Positions 1-6,101 of a stretch of 7,019 nucleotides of DNA are shown in pieces. This stretch comes from JBAYNS01 sp041678625. Its GTDB lineage: Bacteria > Patescibacteriota > Gracilibacteria > Peribacterales > Peribacteraceae. A program made the translations under genes and the position numbers. Where the stretch lies: contig JBAYNS010000060.1 in assembly GCA_041678625.1 (NCBI GenBank), positions 1-7,019 on the forward strand. Direction: 5' to 3'. The stretch's first letter is position 1. The number at the start of each line of letters is the position of its first letter. Below the pieces are notes generated by a model. It was not told where the DNA came from. It ran no database searches and saw only the letters and a list, made by a program, of their open reading frames with translations.

Positions 1-366
1 AGGAGTGTTAGTGGCAAGCAGCGGACGCAAGAGAAGAGGTGAGCGCGTATAGAGGAGATCAGCAGATTCCCGGATAAAAAATCGACGCAACGCACGACCG
101 TACACAACCATGGTGGCAAGAAACTTTAAAGATCCGGGGATCCACCGGGCTTCCCACGGATCAAAGTGCGTAAGCTCGCGGAAATGGAAAGATTCGGGAA
201 TGCCGTAGTATTCCCATGGAGTACGATCGGTATTATTGCGCACACTCGGTGCCACAAGCGTGACATCGTGCCCCAGATGACTGAGCGCTGTGCACACGTG
301 CAATACCTGAATGCCGTGGGCCTTCTCTGTAGGGAAGCGTGTATGGAGAGCGTAAACAATGCGCAT
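1..366 (-). CDS. Glycosyltransferase family 4, N-terminal part (runs off the left edge)
   Basis: The frame is open for 122 codons from an ATG at 366 down to base 1, so the C-terminal part lies outside the window. The protein begins MRIVYALHTRFPTEKAHGIQ, followed by a hydrophobic stretch and DVTLVAPS at about residues 34-41. This is the classic start of a GT4-type GT-B glycosyltransferase: a first beta strand, a loop rich in Gly and His, then a helix that 'listens' to an acceptor-side pocket. Further on, ADLLYTRSPLLL (about 102-113) matches the 'somebody's location' strand usual before the hinge in these proteins. The family transfers a sugar from a nucleotide donor to a lipid-linked or glycan acceptor at the cytoplasmic membrane. 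Donor and acceptor cannot be told from this half because the donor site is in the missing C-terminal domain. An in-frame stop lies just upstream of the chosen ATG. There is no Shine-Dalgarno sequence. The neighbour at 492 diverges from it. Confidence 0.82.
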   Translation of the reverse strand, partial: MRIVYALHTRFPTEKAHGIQVLHVCTALSHLGHDVTLVAPSVRNNTDRTPWEYYGIPESFHFRELTHFDPWEARWIPGSLKFLATMVVYGRALRRFFIRESADLLYTRSPLLLRPLLATNTP

Positions 367-402
367 AGACCATAGAATAGCGCAATATCACACCATTGAT
401 CA

Positions 403-408
403 TATAAT
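403..408 (+). promoter_or_regulatory. Candidate -10 box (TATAAT)
   Basis: This is an exact sigma70-type -10 hexamer about 84 bases before the likely start of the plus-strand glycosyltransferase. No -35 resembling TTGACA is found 16-18 bases upstream, and there is no TGn extension. It may therefore be a chance match in an AT-richer gap. Confidence 0.2.
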
Positions 409-455
409 CCGCATCATTTCCATAGAGCAGATCTATACAGTTTCTGTGCACTACC

Positions 456-464
456 GTTGACAAC
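456..464. promoter_or_regulatory. Palindromic possible bidirectional -35 element
   Basis: GTTGACAAC reads the same on both strands around its central base, giving TTGACA rightward and TTGTCA leftward. Rightward, the best -10-like hexamer is CATCAT at 483-488 (spacer 20). That would start transcription almost on the ATG at 492 or 495 and could give a leaderless mRNA. Leftward, TATAGA (437 down to 432) is also 20 bases away. Both spacers are longer than the usual 17, so support is weak. An operator half-palindrome is an alternative. Confidence 0.2.
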
Positions 465-491
465 ACGTCCCTCACCGTGAACCATCATTGC

Positions 492-1463
492 ATGATGGGA
501 AAAATTGCTGTTCTCTTCGGCCATTTTGACCAGGAATCTCCGCATACGCAGACGATCCGGAAGGACTATGAGAAACGAGGATGCCGCATCGTACTCTGCC
601 GCACAAAGAAGCAGGGATTTCTGCGCAAGTATCTAGATCTGATACGGCAATACCGCCATGAACACAGTGCCGACACTGTTGTTGTTATGTTTCTGGGATA
701 CCCATTCATTCCCCTCGCATGGTTGCTGACGCGTTTCCCGCGGAAACGGCTCATTTTTGATGCCTTTGTTTCTGCGTACGACACATTGGTCAGTGATCGT
801 AAAAAAGTAAGCCCATGGAATCCGTATGCATGGTTTCTCTATCTGGCAGACATCATGAGCTGCCATATGGCGGATGAAATCATTGTGGATACAGAGGAGC
901 ACAGAAAGTTCTTCGCCAAACACTGTCGCCTGAATCCTAAACGCATTCGTGTGGTATATCTGGAACCGCGCACGGATCTCTTTTTCCCTAAAAAGAGTCC
1001 TAAAACCGGCAACGATTTTACCGTCTTCTTCTACGGCACATACATTCCTCTTCAGGGAATAGATACAATCATCCGTGCTGCCAAAATCGTAGAAGAGCAT
1101 GACCCCGCAGTGCATTTTCTGCTTGTAGGCAACGGCCAGACGAAGGATGACATACAGGCTTTAGCGCACGCACTCGACGTAGAAAATGTTACTTTTCAAA
1201 ACACGCTGCCTCTGCAAGAACTCCCCGACCAAATCCGATCGGCAGACTTGTGCTTAGGCATCTTCGGCACCAGTGCAAAAGCACAGCGCGTTATTCCGCA
1301 CAAAGTGTACGACGCCGTTGCGTGCGGCGTGCCGATTATTACAGAGAAGAGCCCCGCCATTTTGGAACGCTTTGCTGATCATCCGCTAGTTATTCTGTGT
1401 AAAGCCGGAGATCCGCAAGACTTGGCACAGAAGATTCTTACTTTCAAAAAACAACATTCCTAA
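492..1463 (+). CDS. GT4-type (GT-B) glycosyltransferase
   Basis: This is a compact GT-B enzyme of 323 residues, on the short side for GT4. The first Rossmann strand is KIAVLFGHF at the N-terminus. AFVSAYDTLVSDR (about 91-103) and ADEIIVDTEEH (about 127-137) are typical of the linker region of this subfamily. The donor-binding C-terminal domain starts near FYGTYIPLQGID (about 180-191), then LLVGNG (about 210-215), ADLCLGIFG (about 251-259) and VIPHKVYDAVACGVPII (about 267-283). In that last motif the usual second Glu of the E-x7-E pair is Asp (about 274) and the first Glu is absent, as in the K-V-Y/F-E/D-A-x-A-C-G variant. It probably adds a hexose-type sugar to a lipid-linked glycan. A GTG at 477 would add five residues. 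I prefer the ATG at 492 (or 495), because the conserved strand begins right after it. No Shine-Dalgarno is seen. Its TAA overlaps the stop of the convergent gene. Sugar specificity is unknown. Confidence 0.88.
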   Translation: MMGKIAVLFGHFDQESPHTQTIRKDYEKRGCRIVLCRTKKQGFLRKYLDLIRQYRHEHSADTVVVMFLGYPFIPLAWLLTRFPRKRLIFDAFVSAYDTLVSDRKKVSPWNPYAWFLYLADIMSCHMADEIIVDTEEHRKFFAKHCRLNPKRIRVVYLEPRTDLFFPKKSPKTGNDFTVFFYGTYIPLQGIDTIIRAAKIVEEHDPAVHFLLVGNGQTKDDIQALAHALDVENVTFQNTLPLQELPDQIRSADLCLGIFGTSAKAQRVIPHKVYDAVACGVPIITEKSPAILERFADHPLVILCKAGDPQDLAQKILTFKKQHS

Positions 1464-2491
1464 AGGCAACGTTGTACCACATGCTGCAGGAAACTTTTGG
1501 CATTCAGGTGTTCTGCAAACGCCTCGCGGGCACTGCGCTGCATCGCAGCGTACTGCTCATCGCTCAACCCATCCCAAAATGTGCGAATCTTCTGATCGAG
1601 TACGACAAGATCGCGGCAATCGACACGGAGAATGAAAGAATCGTAATCGAGAACGTCTGCAAGAGGTAAAACACAATCGGTATCCAAGAGAACGGGGACA
1701 CGCCCAAGGCTCAGTGCTTCATAGAAACGATAGGAGTAATTGCCATCTCCTTTGATAGCAAGTGGCAAATCAGACGTGAGCATATTCTCGATGTACTCCT
1801 GGCGCCCGCGCTGCGGATCAATTTTGATTGTAGAGGGACTGCCGGAGTAACTGCCGCGCAAAATGAAATTGGTCTCAATCAGCCGACTGCCTTCCAGCAC
1901 TTTGACTGCCTTCATCCGTAGTGTCAGCCCCTTTAGATGACTACTGGCCACTGACCACTGATCACTGATCACTCGTACACAGGCATTTTTAACCATAGTC
2001 CCCAAGCGATTTTTCATATTCTTATACTTCGCCCAGCCACAGAACCCTACCGTGGGAATATCGCTCTTCATTCTGGGAGCAAAAGGCTTTCCCGCAAGCA
2101 AATCCGGTGTATACGGCGGCATGATGATCTCGTTTTCCCGTATGTTCGCACCATACTGGGATGTCCGGAACACCACGGTATTCGGCAACGTGACCGGATC
2201 GGTACTATCTCCATGCCAAAAGACGATGATTTTTTTATTCAGGTTTTGTGAGAGGTGCGCATACTCCTGCACATAGTCTTTCTGTGCGCGTACAGAAGGA
2301 AAGTTATGCGGAATCAGCAGATAATCTGCGTTGTGAGGATCGTCAACAATCTCAACGAACGGCGTAGTAAAATTGTCGAAAGCCTGATTGAGGAATGCCA
2401 TACGCCCCGGATGCTCCGGCCGCCCCAGATTGGGATACAAGAGTGGAATGTGCTCGCAGCCGGGGAGTTCTTTGATGTACACACGCAGCAT
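1460..2491 (-). CDS. Exostosin-like (GT47-type) glycosyltransferase
   Basis: The 343-residue product resembles bacterial members of the exostosin family, cytoplasmic GT-B enzymes that transfer hexoses or uronic acids onto surface glycans. The N-terminal part has VDDPHNADYLLIPHNFP (about 49-65), the D-P-x-x-A-D-x-x-x-x-P motif of the family. KKIIVFWHGD (about 86-95) and VGFCGWAKY (about 148-156) follow. The C-terminal signature is KGDGNYSYRFYEALSLGR (about 247-264), then VPVLLDTDCVLPL, the nucleotide-sugar-binding end. There is no signal peptide or membrane segment. Residues 174-183 (VISDQWSVAS) are encoded by an array of 7-base repeats that looks like an insertion between the two domains. The surrounding family positions (GLTLRMKAVKVLEGSRLIETNFI) continue in frame, so the gene looks intact. 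The start is an ATG with no Shine-Dalgarno. It is transcribed alone, convergent with one glycosyltransferase and divergent from the methyltransferase. Donor and linkage cannot be predicted. Confidence 0.88.
   Translation of the reverse strand: MLRVYIKELPGCEHIPLLYPNLGRPEHPGRMAFLNQAFDNFTTPFVEIVDDPHNADYLLIPHNFPSVRAQKDYVQEYAHLSQNLNKKIIVFWHGDSTDPVTLPNTVVFRTSQYGANIRENEIIMPPYTPDLLAGKPFAPRMKSDIPTVGFCGWAKYKNMKNRLGTMVKNACVRVISDQWSVASSHLKGLTLRMKAVKVLEGSRLIETNFILRGSYSGSPSTIKIDPQRGRQEYIENMLTSDLPLAIKGDGNYSYRFYEALSLGRVPVLLDTDCVLPLADVLDYDSFILRVDCRDLVVLDQKIRTFWDGLSDEQYAAMQRSAREAFAEHLNAKSFLQHVVQRCL
1943..1973. repeat. Array of 7-base tandem repeats inside the exostosin-like gene
   Basis: On the plus strand four consecutive units read ACTGGCC, ACTGACC, ACTGATC, ACTGATC, followed by ACT. 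Each step away from the right-hand pair differs by one base (ATC to ACC to GCC), as if the array is decaying in one direction. On the coding strand the units read GATCAGT/GGTCAGT and encode VISDQWSVAS. Heptameric short tandem repeats of related sequence are known to be dispersed in some bacterial genomes, including cyanobacteria. Membership in any named family here is my inference. Confidence 0.75.
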
Positions 2492-2642
2492 AAGGAAAGT
2501 GTACTAATAAAAGAGGAGAAAGAAACCGGAGAAATGGAGGATTCTCACTGACAGGGAGATGGACTCTGCTCTTTTCCCTTATTTCTCTAATTTCTTACGT
2601 TCACCACATTCCCTCAACTTCTTTTCCTGATACCATGCATCT
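2492..2642. promoter_or_regulatory. Divergent intergenic region before the methyltransferase pair and the exostosin-like gene
   Basis: This is about 150 bases between two genes that point away from each other, so it should contain both promoters. The left third is purine-rich on the plus strand and the right half is pyrimidine-rich. CTGACA (2548-2553) is one base from a consensus -35, but no -10 lies at the right distance. TATTAG (2509 down to 2504, minus strand) is a weak -10 close to the exostosin-like start. The weak hairpin GAGAA/TTCTC (2529-2546) is too short to matter. I see no operator, riboswitch or terminator. Confidence 0.3.
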
Positions 2643-3401
2643 GTGCCATCCACATTGCGTACGCTTTTGCGCCGGCTCCGCAATATTGTCCGTCCCGAGG
2701 CTGTGGTTCACCGCGGCATGACACTACCCTCAACATTCCTGCGCTTTGGAGGACAAAATTTTCTGGATGATGAGGTGTTCCTGCAATCGGGAGAAAAAGA
2801 AGCAAAGCGGCTCCAGAAGGATTTTGGCCTGAAAAAAGAAGGTGCAGTGCTGGAAATCGGATGCGGATATGGCCGATTGCCCATAGGTATTCTGAGTGCA
2901 ATAGGGCCAATTTCCACCTATCAAGGTGTTGATGTGAGCGACGGAGCAATCCAATGGTGTAAACGGTATATTTCAAAGAAACATCCGTCTTTTTGTTTCC
3001 TGCACATCAATGCGCACAACAAACGATACAACCCGAAAGGCTCTGCCATCACCACAGCGTTCCGTTTGCCTCTTGCAGATCATTCCTTTGATATTATCTA
3101 TCTCTATTCCGTATTCTCCCACATGCACTCGGATGAAATCCGTCCGTATCTGAAGGAATTCCGACGATTGCTCACGCCGACTGGCAAAGTGTTTTTGACC
3201 GCGTTTGTGGAAAAGAATGTAGCGGACGAAAAGGAAAACCCTAAAGGGTACAAACAGCAGTGGAAAGGAGCTCTGCATTGCGTGCGGTATAGTGAAAATT
3301 TCTTTCGTTCGTTCTTGGCGGAAAATGGCTTGCGGATTCATGCACTCCACCATGGAACGGAAACCGACGGTCAGAGCGCGCTCTATCTCTCTCTTACATA
3401 A
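2643..3401 (+). CDS. Class I SAM-dependent methyltransferase
   Basis: The 252-residue product has a complete Rossmann-type methyltransferase core. Motif I is VLEIGCGYGRLP (about 69-80), the glycine-rich SAM loop. GVDVSD (about 95-100) supplies the acidic residue that binds the ribose. LPLADHSFDIIYLYSVFSHM (about 142-161) is motif II plus the following helix, and EFRRLLTPTGKVFLT (about 172-186) is motif III. It groups with the Methyltransf_11/25 type. The N-terminus is unusually Arg-rich (LRTLLRRLRNIVRP) and could help it sit on the membrane. Given its neighbours it probably O- or N-methylates a sugar of the surface glycan. A small-molecule or protein substrate is not excluded. The start is uncertain: GTG 2643 gives the full frame after a stop at 2628, while ATG 2718 would remove 25 residues and keep the core. 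No Shine-Dalgarno is present at either. It is followed after 3 bases by the DDD-motif protein, so the two are probably co-transcribed and translationally coupled. Confidence 0.88.
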   Translation: MPSTLRTLLRRLRNIVRPEAVVHRGMTLPSTFLRFGGQNFLDDEVFLQSGEKEAKRLQKDFGLKKEGAVLEIGCGYGRLPIGILSAIGPISTYQGVDVSDGAIQWCKRYISKKHPSFCFLHINAHNKRYNPKGSAITTAFRLPLADHSFDIIYLYSVFSHMHSDEIRPYLKEFRRLLTPTGKVFLTAFVEKNVADEKENPKGYKQQWKGALHCVRYSENFFRSFLAENGLRIHALHHGTETDGQSALYLSLT

Positions 3402-3404
3402 TCT

Positions 3405-4430
3405 ATGCAGTATAAGTACGTCACACTCGTGCCATACGCATTTAAGCGCTTCTCTCTACTGAAAACCCTGCGCACAGGGTTGCCGACATTGCAGTATTAC
3501 GCAACGCGGAAACCGTTACCGCCCAGTAACAAACCGGCGCTCTTCACTATGAACATTCTGCCGCCGATGATGACAGTGTGGTATCACCTGGCTACAAAGT
3601 ATTTGGAAGATCGTGTTGATATCGTCATCTTCGATTCGTCGGGATTGTTGGACCAAAAGGAATTCCCAAAAGCACGCGTGCAGAAATTCCTGAACCTGTA
3701 TGCCGCAACAAAATCCGAGGAGTTTCTCCGGCATGTTGCCAAAAATCGCACCATCGGCTGGATTTGCGATGATGACATGTTCCTTTTGAATGGAGAAGCT
3801 GTAGATGTTGTTGAACACGAGCTTGCCGTTCCCCATACCGCTACTGTGAGCTTTCGTCCCCGTGAATGGTGGGAATTTGACATCAATGGCACACACATTC
3901 AGCCCAGTAGCAGCTACTGTATCGCCTTCAACAGAGAACTCGTTTTTGAGAAAGAAGACCTGCATTTGGGACCGGCGAACGGCAACACACATCCCGGAAT
4001 TTTGAAGAAGCCCACGCGGTACGACACCTTTGATAAAGCCAATGAAATTCTGCTGCAGAAAGGATACCGCTGCGCGATAGTGCCGGAAAAAGACCGTGCA
4101 AAGTATTGGGCAGGATTTTCCGGCCTAAGCGGCCCGGTGATGCTGCTCAATTATTTTAAAAAACCGGAGCAGACGCTCGGGTACTTCCTTGATCCGCCCA
4201 AAAAGCAATGGCAGGGAAGCATGCTCTTTGGCATTCTCTCCGGCATGCTTTCTCTCTGCACCATTCAGGAACTCTACACAAAACTAAAGGGAAGTCCTTA
4301 TCCGCTCCCAGCGCTCCCCGATCGTAGTCAGTTGATGAAAATTCTGGAAGACCACAAGCAATACTTGCGCCCCGATCAAACAATCGCACCGGTGGAAGAA
4401 ACAAGCGATCGCTTACGGGATGCTCTGTAG
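3405..4430 (+). CDS. Putative GT-A-type glycosyltransferase with DDD motif (family not recognised)
   Basis: I do not recognise this 341-residue protein as a member of a named family. It has no signal peptide or convincing membrane segment. The middle reads RTIGWICDDDMFLLNG (about 115-130): a hydrophobic strand ending in three Asp residues. This is the arrangement of the DxD motif that holds the metal and nucleotide-sugar in GT-A enzymes. Before it, VDIVIFDSSGLLD (about 71-83) looks like a Rossmann-like strand with an acidic end. After it come WWEFDING (about 155-162) and SSSYCIAFNRELVF (about 168-181), suggesting an acceptor-side sheet. The first residues (YVTLVPYAFKRFSLLKTLRTGL) are basic and mildly hydrophobic. 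The ATG sits 3 bases after the methyltransferase stop, without a Shine-Dalgarno, so coupling is likely and the two may act on the same sugar. The C-terminus stops 12 bases before the stop of the convergent membrane protein. A glycosyltransferase role is inferred from the motif and context. A nucleotidyltransferase is the main alternative. Confidence 0.6.
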   Translation: MQYKYVTLVPYAFKRFSLLKTLRTGLPTLQYYATRKPLPPSNKPALFTMNILPPMMTVWYHLATKYLEDRVDIVIFDSSGLLDQKEFPKARVQKFLNLYAATKSEEFLRHVAKNRTIGWICDDDMFLLNGEAVDVVEHELAVPHTATVSFRPREWWEFDINGTHIQPSSSYCIAFNRELVFEKEDLHLGPANGNTHPGILKKPTRYDTFDKANEILLQKGYRCAIVPEKDRAKYWAGFSGLSGPVMLLNYFKKPEQTLGYFLDPPKKQWQGSMLFGILSGMLSLCTIQELYTKLKGSPYPLPALPDRSQLMKILEDHKQYLRPDQTIAPVEETSDRLRDAL

Positions 4431-4442
4431 CAAAACGACGAT

Positions 4443-6101
4443 TTACTGTTCTTTTACCTTCCACAGCGACCATCTTTCTCCTTGCGCCACAAGATCCAGG
4501 CTTGTGTGAAGACGCCGGAGATCCCACAATGGTTGACGTTCTTCATCCCAAAAGACATAGCGCACATGGTAACGCCTCAGCCAGTATGCAGGATTGCTAT
4601 CTACTTCCTGACATGCCTGCAGTACGAGCTCTTCTTCACGCAGGCGAATGATGGGATCTTTGAGTAAGCCGGAAGGATCCGGATAGACCAGGTGAATCCG
4701 ATCGCGAATAAAACGATTTTCTCCCGGCAACGGGGCAAGGGAGAGACACAGCCGCCACGCAATGTCCTCGTGCGTCATGATGGAATTCTTGAGATAAATC
4801 GAATAGAGGATGTCGTGCTTGGTGAATCCGGAGATGAATTGTGATGCATCCGGATCGGAGAGGATGACCGACCGAGGCAGATCATCAAGTGCGGGCAGCA
4901 GTGTCACCAAATGCTGCTCAGTGAAATCAGAAGACCTGACATGGAACAGCTTGAGGATGGCGCGCCCATCGTACGTGATAGCTGCAAGGTACACAGATGA
5001 ACCAAGAAGCGAGAAGAGGAGCCATCGCGACCTGAATGTCAGGCTGAGCACAAACGCGCCCATGGCCGCAAACACTAGGAAGAAAATGTAATGGGAAACA
5101 AAGAGGAACGTCATGCCGTGCAATAATTGCTGATGAGTGACTGCAAACATCGCAAGAACCGCGGCAAGAATGGGTGCGTGCCTGCGCATCAGTACCGGGT
5201 TGCGGATGGAAGCACCCAGAACACCCGTAACCATGAGAAGAAAAACGATCGAGTAGGGAATGGATTCCACCATACGGTTGTAGTAGAGCCCGCTGCGGAA
5301 GCGTGCTACCTCGTAGAGCGGGTGCAGTGTCCATCCATAGATTTGCAGGAAGAACGGTAATGCCGCGAGTACGCTGACAACACCAATGAGTATGAACCAC
5401 CGCCATCGCACTGGACTTTGTTGATGTAGAACGTACCGTTCCATCAACATCCAGAGAAAGAGGAACCCGAACCACGCCCACACGAATGTCCATGTCCAGA
5501 AGTACACACCGACAAGTAGTCCCATAAGGACTCCGCCAATGAGACTCCAGACCCAGCGTCCGCGCAGCCCCTGCAAAACGGCAATCATCGTGAGGAGCCC
5601 GCAGAGGAAACTTGCGCGCTGATTAATGGGACGATTGAAACCGTACGCGTTGATCCCGACAAAGAGCAGTGCAGCAAAAAGGGCTTGCAATCGCGTAAAA
5701 CCTGCAAGCAGGAAGAACCACCACAATCCCAGGAAGACAAGTACCGGAACCACCGAATCCATGATCTGCAAAACCGTTGCAGCGCGCCAGCCAGTCCATC
5801 CGAAGAGCACGCCGTATGCACGCTCAATAAGACCGGATTGCAAACCGACGATCTCTGGATCACCGGTAAATCCCTCCGCAACTTGCTCTGCACCGTCACC
5901 GATCAGCGCCTGTTCCACGCGTGCAAGGTACAGCGATTCATCGGAATTCAGGTGTACCGGTATCCCCTGCCATGCAGGGTTTATCATGCGGAGAACTTGT
6001 GGAACCTGCATGAAGAGTGCAATGACGGTACTGCAGCAAGCGAGGATGAGAATCCAACGACGAGTAGAGGACATATGTGCAGAAAGAAAACTTAAGCGCA
6101 T
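4443..6101 (-). CDS. Polytopic membrane protein, GT-C-like glycosyltransferase
   Basis: The 552-residue product has about ten or eleven membrane segments (roughly 15-33, 112-133, 136-153, 161-178, 184-217 as one or two, 233-253, 281-298, 308-322, 330-354, 358-375) and then a soluble tail of about 160 residues. After the first segment the loop carries HLNSDESLYLARVEQAL (about 50-66). An acidic D-E pair in the first outer loop is the hallmark of GT-C enzymes (PMT, ArnT and GT39-like), which take sugars from polyprenyl-phosphate donors on the outer membrane face. The tail ends with YHVRYVFWDEE and WSLWKVK, similar to the small domain that closes many such proteins. The stop of the upstream glycosyltransferase overlaps this ATG by one base (TAATG), so translation is probably coupled. 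An ATG nine codons further in (6074) is a possible alternative start. Acceptor and donor are unknown. A YfhO-like or other polytopic enzyme of unassigned activity remains possible. Confidence 0.78.
   Translation of the reverse strand: MRLSFLSAHMSSTRRWILILACCSTVIALFMQVPQVLRMINPAWQGIPVHLNSDESLYLARVEQALIGDGAEQVAEGFTGDPEIVGLQSGLIERAYGVLFGWTGWRAATVLQIMDSVVPVLVFLGLWWFFLLAGFTRLQALFAALLFVGINAYGFNRPINQRASFLCGLLTMIAVLQGLRGRWVWSLIGGVLMGLLVGVYFWTWTFVWAWFGFLFLWMLMERYVLHQQSPVRWRWFILIGVVSVLAALPFFLQIYGWTLHPLYEVARFRSGLYYNRMVESIPYSIVFLLMVTGVLGASIRNPVLMRRHAPILAAVLAMFAVTHQQLLHGMTFLFVSHYIFFLVFAAMGAFVLSLTFRSRWLLFSLLGSSVYLAAITYDGRAILKLFHVRSSDFTEQHLVTLLPALDDLPRSVILSDPDASQFISGFTKHDILYSIYLKNSIMTHEDIAWRLCLSLAPLPGENRFIRDRIHLVYPDPSGLLKDPIIRLREEELVLQACQEVDSNPAYWLRRYHVRYVFWDEERQPLWDLRRLHTSLDLVAQGERWSLWKVKEQ

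Larger units (their letters stand above)
367..491. promoter_or_regulatory. Divergent intergenic region between two glycosyltransferase genes
   Basis: This gap of about 125 bases must carry the start signals of both flanking genes, because they point away from each other. It holds a perfect TATAAT on the plus strand (403-408) without a convincing -35 partner. It also holds the odd palindrome GTTGACAAC (456-464), which contains a perfect -35 hexamer on the plus strand and a five-of-six match on the minus strand. No Shine-Dalgarno precedes either start. Assignment as a promoter region is inferred mainly from gene orientation. Confidence 0.4.

Noticed and set aside
233..475. 80-codon minus-strand frame across the divergent gap
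   Set aside because: It overlaps the GT4 N-terminus in another frame and does not resemble a protein, while the frame starting at 366 gives a clear GT4 start.
633..1115. 160-codon minus-strand frame opposite the plus-strand glycosyltransferase
   Set aside because: The plus-strand frame shows a full GT-B enzyme with motifs. The antisense translation shows none.
2529..2546. Possible hairpin GAGAA...TTCTC in the second divergent gap
   Set aside because: A five-pair stem with an eight-base loop, no GC core and no T-tract. It is too weak for a terminator or regulatory structure.
4403..4414. Perfect palindrome AAGCGATCGCTT containing the cyanobacterial HIP1 octamer GCGATCGC
   Set aside because: Only one copy in 7 kb, which could easily be chance, and it lies within coding sequence. 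It is not enough to call a cyanobacterium, and without a T-tract it is not a terminator.
4927..5493. Long open frame (188 codons) on the minus strand inside the membrane protein gene
   Set aside because: It overlaps the GT-C-like gene in another frame, and its translation is rich in Cys, His and Arg with no recognisable domain. It is a shadow.
492..6101. Recoding of TGA, as in Gracilibacteria or Absconditabacteria
   Set aside because: The complete genes read end to end without in-frame TGA and stop at TAA or TAG, with family motifs right up to the ends. There is no sign of reassignment.
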